In this document: positions 17,394 through 25,412 of the stretch, piece by piece
How the letters are laid out: each line of letters begins with the position of its first letter
Position numbering within the stretch: the stretch's first letter is position 1
Origin: Mesorhizobium sp. WSM4306
GTDB taxonomy: Bacteria; Pseudomonadota; Alphaproteobacteria; Rhizobiales; Rhizobiaceae
NCBI RefSeq assembly: GCF_007003975.1
Contig: NZ_VFTC01000016.1
Location: 89,328 to 153,327 of the forward strand
Length of the DNA: 64,000 nucleotides
Direction of reading: 5' to 3'
The notes under the pieces: generated by a model
Seen by the model: the letters and a program-made list of their open reading frames with translations, nothing else
Databases searched by the model: none
What the model was told of the DNA's origin: nothing
Program-made: the position numbers and the translations under genes

Positions 17394-18014
17394 ATGTATC
17401 GTGCGGGGGCACATCAGGGATTTTCGGGTACCTGGGCAAGAGCGATGCGGTTCTGCTCGGATCGCCGCGGCGTCGCCGCTATCGAGTTCGCCTTCATCGT
17501 GCCCGTGCTGCTGATCATGTATTTCGTGACCATGGAGGCCTCGCAGGCCATCGAGACCAGCAAAAAGGTCAGCCGCATCGGCTCCATGGTTGCGGATCTG
17601 ATCACACAGCAGCAGACAATCGTGGCCGCCGACATCGATGCGATCATGAAGATCGGCACCTCGACCCTGCAGCCCTACCACCGCTCAACGCCGACGATCA
17701 TCGTCACGGCGATACAGGTCACGACCGAGACGCCGCCGAAGGTGAAGGTCGTATGGTCGCGCAAGCTGGTCGAGGGCACCTATACCGTCGACGCCGCCAA
17801 GGACACCATCACGACAGTCCCCCCCTCGCTCAAGATCGCTGACACTTTCCTCATCCGCGTCGAAAGCCAGCTCGCCTACAAGCCCATCGTCACCTGGTCG
17901 GCCGACAGCGAAAAGCGACTTGGGCTGACCTCGGCCTTCGACAAGATAACGATGGGCGAGACCTATTACCTCAGGCCGCGCCGGAGCACGACGATCCCCT
18001 GCAGCAACTGCTGA
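17394..18014 (+). CDS. tadF: TadE/TadF-type pseudopilin
   Basis: A 206-residue protein with the motif DRRGVAAIEFAFIVPVLLIM, the pseudopilin processing site and helix, near residue 24. A mostly beta periplasmic domain follows, and the last residues IPCSNC hold a cysteine pair. It is the last plus-strand tad gene and converges with the PhnD-like gene 10 bp away. No TadG-type (von Willebrand) gene follows, so that component must lie elsewhere if present. The symbol tadF is by position and size; TadE is equally possible. Confidence 0.82.
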   Translation: MYRAGAHQGFSGTWARAMRFCSDRRGVAAIEFAFIVPVLLIMYFVTMEASQAIETSKKVSRIGSMVADLITQQQTIVAADIDAIMKIGTSTLQPYHRSTPTIIVTAIQVTTETPPKVKVVWSRKLVEGTYTVDAAKDTITTVPPSLKIADTFLIRVESQLAYKPIVTWSADSEKRLGLTSAFDKITMGETYYLRPRRSTTIPCSNC

Positions 18015-18024
18015 AGCGCCGGAT

Positions 18025-18981
18025 CTACTGGCCGCTGCTGTCCGACAGCAGGCGCACGATTGCTGTTGCCATCGCATAGTCGCCGGCGGCGGCTGATATG
18101 AAGCCGCCGGAATGTTTCGATTCCACGAGATCGTAGACTTCCGGCGACTGCGATCGGAGATTGGTAAGGAAGACGGTCAGCCGGCGCTTGGCTTCAGGGT
18201 CGAGATCGCTGCGGACGGCGTGGGGACCGTATCGCAGCGCAGCGGAGGTCCAGATGATCTGGAGCGCGGCTTTTGGAATCCCCGCCGCCTCAAGCCGCGC
18301 CGCCGTGCCGTCCGGGTCAGTCGGCTGATCGCCAGCAATCGCCGCCCGGTTTCCCTCCGCGGCCCGCTCCCAGCCGAACACGGCATCGGCCTTGCCATCG
18401 ACCAGCATCGCTTCGGCAGCGGCGGCCGAGCCGGCATGAGTGAGGAATGGCGCATCCTGGCTGATCTTGATGCCATCGGCGGCCAGCCCGGCGAGCGGCA
18501 GAAGAGAACCGCCCACATTGTCGGAAGGCGCCATGGCGATGCGGTGCGTTTGCATCGCCGCGAGATCAGGAAGCCTGCCGTCGCGCGTCAACAGCACGGA
18601 GCGGATGCCGGTGGCGCCGTCGGCATCGACCGGCGCCACTAGAGGTTCGACACAGCCGCAGCGCTCCGAGGCGGTAGCGTAGGCGGTTGCCGAATAGACC
18701 GCATACTGAATCCTGGCATTGGCCTGTGCATCGATCAGCGCGGCATAGTCATGCGCGACGACGAATTCCACCTTCATGCCGAGCGCCTTGCCGTAGGCGT
18801 CTGTCAGCAGGGCCAGACCCGGAACCGTGTTGCCTGCGCCCGGCTCGGCAACGATGCCGATCCGAAACGTCCCGATCTGGTCGCGCCAGTCGGCGTGCGC
18901 GGCGTGCGGCAAGGCCAGCAACGCCATGGTTGCCGCCAATGCCCTCCAACCCGGCCCTATAGCGAGATCCGCCCGTCTCAT
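18025..18981 (-). CDS. PhnD-like phosphate/phosphonate-type periplasmic binding protein
   Basis: A 318-residue exported binding protein. A signal peptide (ALAATMALLALPHAAHA) leads to a PhnD/SsuA-type domain: the segment FRIGIVAEPGAGNTVPGL at the start, YAALIDAQANARIQYAVYS, and the hinge segment MAPSDNVGGSLLPL. The ATG at 18981 is chosen because the longer frame adds a basic, non-signal extension. No ABC permease or ATPase gene is nearby, so it is an orphan. It converges with the TadE-like genes. The ligand is unknown; a sensory or cell-surface role linked to the pilus is speculative. Confidence 0.8.
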   Translation of the reverse strand: MRRADLAIGPGWRALAATMALLALPHAAHADWRDQIGTFRIGIVAEPGAGNTVPGLALLTDAYGKALGMKVEFVVAHDYAALIDAQANARIQYAVYSATAYATASERCGCVEPLVAPVDADGATGIRSVLLTRDGRLPDLAAMQTHRIAMAPSDNVGGSLLPLAGLAADGIKISQDAPFLTHAGSAAAAEAMLVDGKADAVFGWERAAEGNRAAIAGDQPTDPDGTAARLEAAGIPKAALQIIWTSAALRYGPHAVRSDLDPEAKRRLTVFLTNLRSQSPEVYDLVESKHSGGFISAAAGDYAMATAIVRLLSDSSGQ

Positions 18982-19146
18982 CGTTCCATGCCCCGTATCG
19001 CCGTTCCTCGTAGCGCGTCGCATGCGTACAGCGCGCCTGCCCACCATCACGACCATTGCGCCAGGCCGTTGCCACCCGGTTTCCGATTTGCCAATGCCGC
19101 GACGGGACCTTATGTCTGGTCACCCAGACTGGCAATGACGGCACCT

Positions 19147-20388
19147 ATGGCGCGCGCCTTCCTCTTCGTTCTCGATTCCTTCGGCATTGGCGGCGCCGCC
19201 GATGCCGAACGCTATGGCGACGCCGGCTCGAACACATTCGGACATATCGCCCAGGCCTGCGCGGAAGGCCGCGCCGATCGCGAAGGCCTGCGCAAGGGAC
19301 CGCTTCTGGTGCCCAACATGGTTTCACTCGGTCTAGCCCGCGCCGCGCACACTGCGAGCGGCTTCCGGTTCGACAGCAAGGCCGACGCCGTTTCGGCCTC
19401 CGCCTTCCACGGCGCCGCGCAGGAGACTTCGAGCGGCAAGGATACGCCGTCGGGCCACTGGGAAATCGCCGGCTTGCCGGTGCGCTTCGACTGGGGCTAT
19501 TTCCCCGATACTGTCCCCGCCTTCCCTGCCGAACTGACCGAAGCGATGATCCGCGAGGGCAACGTGCCGGGCATTCTCGGCAACTGCCATGCGCCGGGTA
19601 CGGAGATCATCGAGCGCTTCGGCGAGGAGCATATCCGCACCGGCAAGCCGATCTGCTATACCTCGGTCGATTCCGTCCTGCAGATAGCAGCGCACGAGGT
19701 TCATTTCGGCCTGGAGCGGCTCTACGAGTTCTGCAAGACGGTGCGCCGGCTGGTCGATCCGTTGAAAATCGGACGGGTGATCGCCCGGCCTTTCCTTGGC
19801 GAAACATCGGCCACTTTCGAGCGCACCTACAACCGGCATGACTACGCCGTGCCGCCGCCCGAGCCGACGCTGCTCGACCGCTTGACCGGGCGCGGCAGCC
19901 GGGTGATCGCGGTCGGCAAGATCGGCGACATCTTCGCCCACCGCGGCATCTCGGAAGTGCGCAAGGCGCCCGGCAACATGGCAATGTTCGACAAGGCGCT
20001 GGGCGCGATGGACGATGCCGGCGACGGCGACCTGGTGTTCGCCAATTTCGTCGACTTCGACACCGAGTTCGGTCACCGCCGCGACGTTGCCGGCTATGCG
20101 GCGGCGCTCGAAGCCTTCGACCGCCGGCTGCCCGAGGCGCTCGCGAAACTGAAGCAGGGCGATCTGCTGGTCCTCACCGCCGACCACGGCAACGACCCGA
20201 CATGGCGCGGCACCGACCACACGCGTGAACGCATTCCGGTCATCGGCACCGCGCCGGGTCTCACGGGCGGCGACATCGGGCTCAGGACGACCTTCGCCGA
20301 TATCGGTGAAACCGTGGCCGAACACCTCGCGCTCGGGCAACGCCGACACGGTACCTCCTTCCATGCGACGATAGGCGGCCATGCCTGA
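19147..20388 (+). CDS. deoB: Phosphopentomutase
   Basis: Interconverts (deoxy)ribose 1- and 5-phosphates in nucleoside salvage. About 413 residues, the normal length. It is an alkaline-phosphatase-superfamily metalloenzyme. The N-terminal metal aspartate is in FLFVLDSFGIGGA, and the C-terminal metal ligands are in TADHGNDPTWRGTDHTRE. The start is uncertain: ATG codons at 19135 and 19147 are in frame and neither has a clear Shine-Dalgarno; 19147 gives the family-typical N-terminus MARAFLFVLD. It is divergent from the PhnD-like gene and overlaps mutM by eight bases. Confidence 0.95.
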   Translation: MARAFLFVLDSFGIGGAADAERYGDAGSNTFGHIAQACAEGRADREGLRKGPLLVPNMVSLGLARAAHTASGFRFDSKADAVSASAFHGAAQETSSGKDTPSGHWEIAGLPVRFDWGYFPDTVPAFPAELTEAMIREGNVPGILGNCHAPGTEIIERFGEEHIRTGKPICYTSVDSVLQIAAHEVHFGLERLYEFCKTVRRLVDPLKIGRVIARPFLGETSATFERTYNRHDYAVPPPEPTLLDRLTGRGSRVIAVGKIGDIFAHRGISEVRKAPGNMAMFDKALGAMDDAGDGDLVFANFVDFDTEFGHRRDVAGYAAALEAFDRRLPEALAKLKQGDLLVLTADHGNDPTWRGTDHTRERIPVIGTAPGLTGGDIGLRTTFADIGETVAEHLALGQRRHGTSFHATIGGHA

Positions 20389-21271
20389 ACTGCCCGAGGT
20401 CGAAACGGTCCGGCGTGGCCTGCAGCCGGTTCTGGAAGGCGCGCGCATCGTGCGCGTCGAGGCACGCCGGCCAGATCTCAGATTTCCGTTTCCGGCGAAA
20501 TTTGCGCAGCGGCTGACCGGCAAGACCATCATCGCGCTTGGCCGCCGCGCCAAATATCTGACCATGCATCTGGACGGCGGTCCGGTTCTGATCTGCCATC
20601 TCGGCATGTCGGGCTCGTTCCGTATCGAAACCGCTGATGACAGCGGGACGCCAGGCAAGTTCCATCACGAGCGCTCGAAGGATGCCAAGCACGACCATGT
20701 CGTGTTCCACCTCGTGTCGCGAGCCGGCGTCCAATCTCGCGTGGTCTTCAACGACCCGCGCCGCTTCGGCTTCATGCTGTTTGCCGAAGGGCTGGCCGAC
20801 GCGCATCCGATGCTGGCGGGACTGGGCGTTGAGCCTACCGGCAACGCGCTGGACGGCGCCCTGCTCGCCTTGCTGCTGAAGGGCCGCAGATCGCCGTTGA
20901 AGGCGGCGCTGCTCGACCAGAAGCTGATCGCCGGGCTCGGCAACATTTATGTGTCGGAGGCGCTGTGGCGCGCCGGCCTGTCGCCATTGCGCGAGGCAGG
21001 CACCATCGCCGGGACCGGCAAGAAGGCCAAGGAACAGAGCGAACGACTGGCCGAGGCAATCCGTTCGGTCATCGCCGATGCGATCGCCGCCGGCGGGTCG
21101 TCGCTGCGCGACTATGTGCACACAGACGGGTCGCTGGGCTATTTCCAGCATTCCTTCGCGGTCTACGATCGCGAGGGTGAGCCCTGCCCGACGCCCGGCT
21201 GCCGCGGCCATATAGGGCGCGTCGTGCAAAGCGGCCGCTCGACCTTCTATTGCCGGACCTGTCAGCGGTGA
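20381..21271 (+). CDS. mutM: Formamidopyrimidine-DNA glycosylase
   Basis: A 296-residue base-excision repair enzyme that removes 8-oxoguanine and formamidopyrimidines and nicks the DNA. The catalytic N-terminus MPELPEVETV includes Pro2 and Glu3. The helix-two-turn-helix segment NIYVSEALWRAGLSP is intact, as is the C-terminal zinc finger (CPTPGC ... YCRTCQR). Its ATG lies inside the end of deoB, so translation is probably coupled. Confidence 0.96.
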   Translation: MPELPEVETVRRGLQPVLEGARIVRVEARRPDLRFPFPAKFAQRLTGKTIIALGRRAKYLTMHLDGGPVLICHLGMSGSFRIETADDSGTPGKFHHERSKDAKHDHVVFHLVSRAGVQSRVVFNDPRRFGFMLFAEGLADAHPMLAGLGVEPTGNALDGALLALLLKGRRSPLKAALLDQKLIAGLGNIYVSEALWRAGLSPLREAGTIAGTGKKAKEQSERLAEAIRSVIADAIAAGGSSLRDYVHTDGSLGYFQHSFAVYDREGEPCPTPGCRGHIGRVVQSGRSTFYCRTCQR

Positions 21272-21316
21272 GCTGGAGCGGCTCACCGTTTCACGGAAAC
21301 GGCGACCCGTTCCAGC
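21272..21316. repeat. Palindrome directly after mutM
   Basis: GCTGGAGCGG at 21272-21281 is complementary to the end of the segment, with an inner CCGTTTC/GAAACGG stem. It begins at the base after the mutM stop codon and may end the deoB-mutM transcript. It looks like the short palindromic units common in Mesorhizobium intergenic regions. Confidence 0.6.
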
Positions 21317-21323
21317 TATTGTT

Positions 21324-21399
21324 TTGACGCAATTCCCAAGGGAAAGCGCTGCGTGCTTTTCCCGGGAAAACCGCTCACACTTTTCCTGGAATTGCTCTA
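21324..21399. repeat. Intergenic repeat family C, copy 1
   Basis: A 76-bp unit beginning TTGACGCAATTCCCAAGG and ending AATTGCTCTA. A second copy lies at 39715-39791 with most bases identical. The segment contains a CCCGGGAAAA core and near-palindromic ends (AATTCC ... GGAATT). It separates mutM from the enoyl-CoA hydratase gene. Confidence 0.8.
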
Positions 21400-21437
21400 G
21401 ACCGATCCCTTCAATGGCGGAACGAGGAGGCCAGCCC

Positions 21438-22211
21438 ATGAGTTATGAAACCATCATCGTGGAGACGCGCGGCAAGGTCGGCCTGATCACGCTGAACCGG
21501 CCCAAGGCGCTCAACGCGCTGAATGCCCAGGTGCTGGCGGACATATTGGTGGCGGCAAAGGGGTTCGATGCCGATCCGGGCATCGGCGCCATGGTCATCA
21601 CCGGTTCCGAGAAGGCCTTTGCAGCGGGCGCCGACATCAAGGAAATGCAGACCGTCGCCTACGCCGACGCCTATGTGCAGGATCTTTTCGTCGGCTGGGA
21701 GGAATTCACACGCACGCGCAAGCCGATGATCGCGGCGGTCGCCGGCTATGCGCTGGGCGGCGGCTGTGAACTGGCGATGATGTGCGATTTCATCATTGCC
21801 GCCGACACCGCAAAATTCGGCCAGCCCGAAATAACGCTTGGCGTCATTCCCGGCATGGGCGGATCGCAACGGCTCACCCGCTTCGTCGGCAAGTCGAAGG
21901 CGATGGACATGTGCCTGACCGGACGGATGATGGATGCCGCGGAGGCCGAGCGGAGCGGCCTGGCGTCGCGCGTCGTGCCGGCTGCGGAACTGGTCGACGA
22001 AGCGCTGAAGGCCGCAGCCAGGATATCAGAATTTTCGCTGCCCTCGGTGATGATGGCCAAGGAGGCCGTCAACCGCGCTTACGAGACGACGCTGGCCGAG
22101 GGGTTACGCTTCGAACGCCGGCTGTTTCACTCGCTGTTTGCGCTCGACGACCAGAAGGAAGGCATGGCGGCCTTTGCCGAGAAACGGAAGCCGAATTTCA
22201 CCAACCGCTAG
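21438..22211 (+). CDS. Enoyl-CoA hydratase
   Basis: A 257-residue crotonase-family enzyme, adding water to 2-enoyl-CoA in fatty acid beta-oxidation. The oxyanion-hole segment is FAAGADIKEM. The two catalytic glutamates are expected in GYALGGGCELAMMCD and in the GQPEITLGVIPGMGG segment, both present. The ATG at 21438 follows a strong GAGGAGG Shine-Dalgarno; the in-frame upstream extension lies in a repeat element. It stands alone between two repeats and is followed by rpsT. Confidence 0.93.
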   Translation: MSYETIIVETRGKVGLITLNRPKALNALNAQVLADILVAAKGFDADPGIGAMVITGSEKAFAAGADIKEMQTVAYADAYVQDLFVGWEEFTRTRKPMIAAVAGYALGGGCELAMMCDFIIAADTAKFGQPEITLGVIPGMGGSQRLTRFVGKSKAMDMCLTGRMMDAAEAERSGLASRVVPAAELVDEALKAAARISEFSLPSVMMAKEAVNRAYETTLAEGLRFERRLFHSLFALDDQKEGMAAFAEKRKPNFTNR

Positions 22212-22223
22212 CGTCAACGCGTT

Positions 22224-22297
22224 AGAGCATGATGCCGGGACAAACGGTTTCCGTTCGTCCGAGAAAAACCGCTTCACGCTTTTCGGCATCAGGCTCT
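22224..22297. repeat. Intergenic palindromic repeat family D, copy 1
   Basis: Begins AGAGCATGATGCCGGGACAA and ends with the inverted GGCATCAGGCTCT; a rhizobial REP-type palindrome. Related units lie at 36842-36910 and 51516-51564, sharing GAGCATGATC-type ends and an AAACGGTTCCCGTT or AAACCGGTTCCC core. Confidence 0.65.
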
Positions 22298-22450
22298 GGC
22301 GGCGGGGGCCAAAAAGAAGCCAAAGCGGCGTTGACGTGCCGGGAAAGCTGAACTATAAGCCGCTCCAACCGAGGCGGCCGTTGGCTGCCCGTTTGTTTTT
22401 TGCGCCCTGCGGCATCCCGCATGCGCTCACCAGATCAGAAGAGAGGCACC

Positions 22451-22717
22451 ATGGCCAATACCTCCTCGGCCAAAAAGGCAACGCGCAAGATCGCCCGCCG
22501 CGCAGCGATCAACAAGAACCGCCGCTCGCGCGTGCGCACCTATGTCCGCCAGGTCGAAGAGGCACTGGCTGCCGGCGACAAGGCAGCCGCGCTGGAAGCC
22601 TTCAAGGCCGCAGAGCCGGAATTGATGCGCGCCGCAACCAAGGGCGTGATTCACAAGAATACGGCATCGCGCAAGGTGTCGCGTCTGGCTCACCGCCTCA
22701 AGGTACTGTCGGCCTGA
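22451..22717 (+). CDS. rpsT: 30S ribosomal protein S20
   Basis: An 88-residue basic protein beginning MANTSSAKKATRKIARRAA, with RNKNRRSR-like and SRLAHRLK segments; length and sequence are standard for S20, which binds 16S rRNA in the small-subunit body. The start follows GAGAGG. It precedes dnaA, as in many alphaproteobacteria, and is closed by a strong terminator. Confidence 0.97.
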   Translation: MANTSSAKKATRKIARRAAINKNRRSRVRTYVRQVEEALAAGDKAAALEAFKAAEPELMRAATKGVIHKNTASRKVSRLAHRLKVLSA

Positions 22718-22745
22718 TCGACTGTTCCTAAACTGTCGTTCTTTG

Positions 22746-22774
22746 AAACCCGGCCGATCGCGCCGGGTTTTTTC
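22746..22774 (+). terminator. Rho-independent terminator of rpsT
   Basis: AAACCCGGC (22746-22754) pairs with GCCGGGTTT (22762-22770), followed by TTT. It lies 29 bp after the rpsT stop. Confidence 0.85.
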
Positions 22775-23566
22775 GTTTGCCGGCAAGCACTTAAAAAGAA
22801 CGCCCGCAAAGCACACTCGGCCTGCATTCCAGAGTTCGGAATGCTTTGCCGGCACATACACTCCCACTGATATTCCAATCCGCCGAAAAGGCCCGCGCCA
22901 ATAAATTTGGCTGTCACAAATTACTGATATTTTTCAATGACTTGCAGTCGGTGATCCACAGCTTGTTCACATCGCCTGTGGGCGACAGGCGGCAAGTTGG
23001 TGTCAAGCGAATTATTTCAGAAAATTTCAAACCGCACAGCCATTTTCATATTCGCGGCAAAAGGGTTTGAATCACAATGGCTTTGTCAAAATCTACGGTT
23101 CCAGGACGGGACCCGAACCCTTCATCAGTAACCAGATTCCTTAAAAATCCGTTAGACGTGGCCTTGCCCTATCCACAGCGATTTCGGTAATGTCGATTTA
23201 TCGAAAGGGACGGGCCATTAGCCCATAACCCAGCCTGAATCGGCCAGCTCACAGTGGCAGAATTCATGACGCGGATCAATTCCGCGAACGGGTATGGTTT
23301 GTCTTTTCGAGGCGGTAGGGGACTGGCGTAATTTGTTCATGGCAGGTTGATGGCGCACCGGCGTTTTCGCCGGGTGGCGTTGCTTTGCCCGAAACATGTC
23401 AGACGGACTGGCTTTAGGCAGCCGGACCGATCCCTTGCTGACGAGGCAACGTCATTCGCCGGCGGCGGTGGTGGTGTTGCAGCGAAGATACGGTCGTCGG
23501 AAACATGGGTGCAGGAGGCGCATTCCCGGCGGAAAAAAGGTACAGAAGAACAAGGGACGCACAATC
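22775..23566 (+). promoter_or_regulatory. Long dnaA leader with DnaA-box-like sites
   Basis: About 790 bp without a supported gene, less GC-rich than its surroundings. Three near-matches to the DnaA box TTATNCACA are visible: TGATCCACA 22952-22960, TTGTTCACA 22963-22971 and CTATCCACA 23169-23177. Hairpins include GCATTCC/GGAATGC (22824-22844), GCGGA/TCCGC (23272-23286) and CCGGCG/CGCCGG (23358-23373). The likely role is dnaA autoregulation. Chromosome origins of this group are more often next to hemE, so an oriC here is possible but not favoured. Confidence 0.5.
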
Positions 23567-25111
23567 ATGCAGAGCGGCATCGAGCGGGAGCTTACGGGCG
23601 ACCTGCCATTTCCTGGAACATTGGTCGGAGCGCACGACATGGCGGCTTCCAGCGACGCGGAACAGAAGTTCGACCGGGTCAAGGCCCAGTTGAAGGCGCG
23701 TCTGGGAACCGAGGTCTATTCGAGCTGGTTCGGTCGGATGAAGGTGGCGGAGGCTTCCCGGGGCATTGTACGCATCTCTGTGCCCACGGCCTTCCTGCGC
23801 TCGTGGATCAATGGTCACTATCTCGACCTCATCGCCGACCTGTGGAAGCACGAAGACCCCGAGGTCCTGAAAATCGAGATCGTCGTGCGCACCGCGACCC
23901 GTCCGGCCCGCAATGGCGTCGAGCCCGAAGCCGTGCCTGCGCGCAAGATGACCAAGCAGACGCAAACCGCATTGGCGGCCGGCACGGCGGGTCCAGGCCG
24001 GGTGGAGCGGGCGCCCGCCCCTCGCCCCGGCACGCCGATCGAGGCCGAGTTCCGGCACAATGTGCTGGGGTCGCCGCTTGATCCGCGCTACACGTTCGGC
24101 TCCTTTATTGAAGGCCCGTCGAACCGGGTGGCCTTCGCTGCCGCCAAAGCCGTGGCGGAATCGCAGTCGAGCGCGGTGCGCTTCAATCCGCTGTTCCTCC
24201 ATGCCACCGTCGGTCTTGGCAAGACGCACCTTTTGCAGGCGATCGCAGCCGAGTCGCTGAAACAGAACCCGAAGTCGCGCGTCGTCTATCTCACGGCCGA
24301 ATATTTCATGTGGCGCTTCGCCACCGCGATCCGCGACAACAATGCACTGACGCTGAAGGAACAGCTGCGCGACATCGACCTGTTGATCATCGACGATATG
24401 CAGTTCCTGCAGGGCAAGTCGATCCAGCATGAATTCTGCCATCTCATCAACATGTTGCTCGACAGCGCCAAGCAGGTGGTGGTTGCTGCCGACAGGCCGC
24501 CGTCGGAACTGGAATCGCTGGAGCCGCGCGTGCGCTCGCGCCTCAATGGCGGTGTCGCGCTCGAAATGTCGGCGCCGGACTTCGCCATGCGCATCGGCAT
24601 GCTCAAGCTGCGGCTTGCCACAGCCAAGGTCGACGATGCCTCGCTTAATATTTCGGAGGAGATCCTCAACCACGTCGCCCGCACCGTGACCGGCAGCGGG
24701 CGTGAACTGGAAGGCGCGTTCAACCAGCTGCTGTTCCGTCAGTCATTCGAGCCGGCGATCACCATCGACCGCATCGACGAAATCCTCGGCCACATCTATC
24801 GCTCGGGCGAGCCGAAGCGGGTGCGCATCGAGGACATCCAACGCATCGTGGCGCGCCACTACAATGTGTCGAAGACAGAGCTTCTGTCCAACCGGCGCAC
24901 GCGCACCATCGTCAAGCCACGGCAGGTCGCCATGTACCTGTCGAAGGTGATGACACCACGTTCGTTGCCGGAAATTGGCAGGCGTTTCGGCGGTCGCGAT
25001 CACACCACGGTGCTGCATGCCGTGCGCAAGATCGAGGACCTTTCCGGCGTCGACAACACGCTGGCGCAGGAGCTGGAACTGCTCAGGCGGCTGATCAACG
25101 ACCAGGCCTGA
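23567..25111 (+). CDS. dnaA: Chromosomal replication initiator protein DnaA
   Basis: A 514-residue AAA+ initiator that binds DnaA boxes and opens the origin. Domain I lies around AQLKARLGTEVYSSWFGRMK; a Pro/Ala-rich linker follows. Domain III has Walker A VGLGKTH and Walker B LLIIDDMQF; domain IV ends with the DNA-binding signature GGRDHTTVLHAVRKIE. I chose the ATG at 23567, which has AAGGGA upstream; an in-frame ATG at 23639 would remove a short N-terminal extension typical of rhizobial DnaA. The gene has its own long leader. Confidence 0.97.
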   Translation: MQSGIERELTGDLPFPGTLVGAHDMAASSDAEQKFDRVKAQLKARLGTEVYSSWFGRMKVAEASRGIVRISVPTAFLRSWINGHYLDLIADLWKHEDPEVLKIEIVVRTATRPARNGVEPEAVPARKMTKQTQTALAAGTAGPGRVERAPAPRPGTPIEAEFRHNVLGSPLDPRYTFGSFIEGPSNRVAFAAAKAVAESQSSAVRFNPLFLHATVGLGKTHLLQAIAAESLKQNPKSRVVYLTAEYFMWRFATAIRDNNALTLKEQLRDIDLLIIDDMQFLQGKSIQHEFCHLINMLLDSAKQVVVAADRPPSELESLEPRVRSRLNGGVALEMSAPDFAMRIGMLKLRLATAKVDDASLNISEEILNHVARTVTGSGRELEGAFNQLLFRQSFEPAITIDRIDEILGHIYRSGEPKRVRIEDIQRIVARHYNVSKTELLSNRRTRTIVKPRQVAMYLSKVMTPRSLPEIGRRFGGRDHTTVLHAVRKIEDLSGVDNTLAQELELLRRLINDQA

Positions 25112-25180
25112 GCGGCAAGGCAAACAGAGCGCGCCGGGTTTGGAGTATTCGGTCGGCGCGCTTTAAATTTCTTGTTTTGA

Positions 25181-25228
25181 TGCATGTCGTTGTCCCAAAA
25201 CCGTTGCGCACTTTTAGGCGACACGCAT
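25181..25228. repeat. Intergenic repeat family B, copy 1
   Basis: Begins TGCATGTCGTTGTCCCAAAA and ends CACTTTTAGGCGACACGCAT, an imperfect palindrome. A second copy lies at 60293-60337. It lies between dnaA and dnaN. Confidence 0.75.
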
Positions 25229-25412
25229 AGGTTGGCGGCCATTGCCCGCTTTATCCCCAGAAAGCCCGCGTAACCGGCGCGAACCGGTGGCGCGGGCTTG
25301 CGTTTAACGGCTTTTTCCTGTCAGTTTGCATAGATTCTGAGCCTGTTCAGACCTTTCGCGGGGCGCCGCCCACTGGTGACCCGTTCATTCATTCAAGCGA
25401 GCCTGTTTCGTC
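25229..25412 (+). promoter_or_regulatory. dnaA-dnaN gap with a long hairpin
   Basis: AAGCCCGCG at 25262-25270 pairs perfectly with CGCGGGCTT at 25291-25299, with an inner ACCGG/CCGGT stem, and CTTTTTC follows at 25311. This may end dnaA transcription. The remaining bases before 25413 probably hold the dnaN promoter, which I could not assign. Confidence 0.45.

Noticed and set aside
18751..19146. Long N-terminal extension of DeoB
   Set aside because: The added 130 residues cover the start of the divergent PhnD-like gene and do not resemble phosphopentomutase.
23272..23373. A small RNA gene in the dnaA leader
   Set aside because: Hairpins are present, but no promoter-terminator pair with a T run was found, so this is not claimed.
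22775..23566. Chromosomal origin of replication
   Set aside because: DnaA-box-like sites are few and imperfect, and in this group the origin is usually near hemE. Kept only as a regulatory region.
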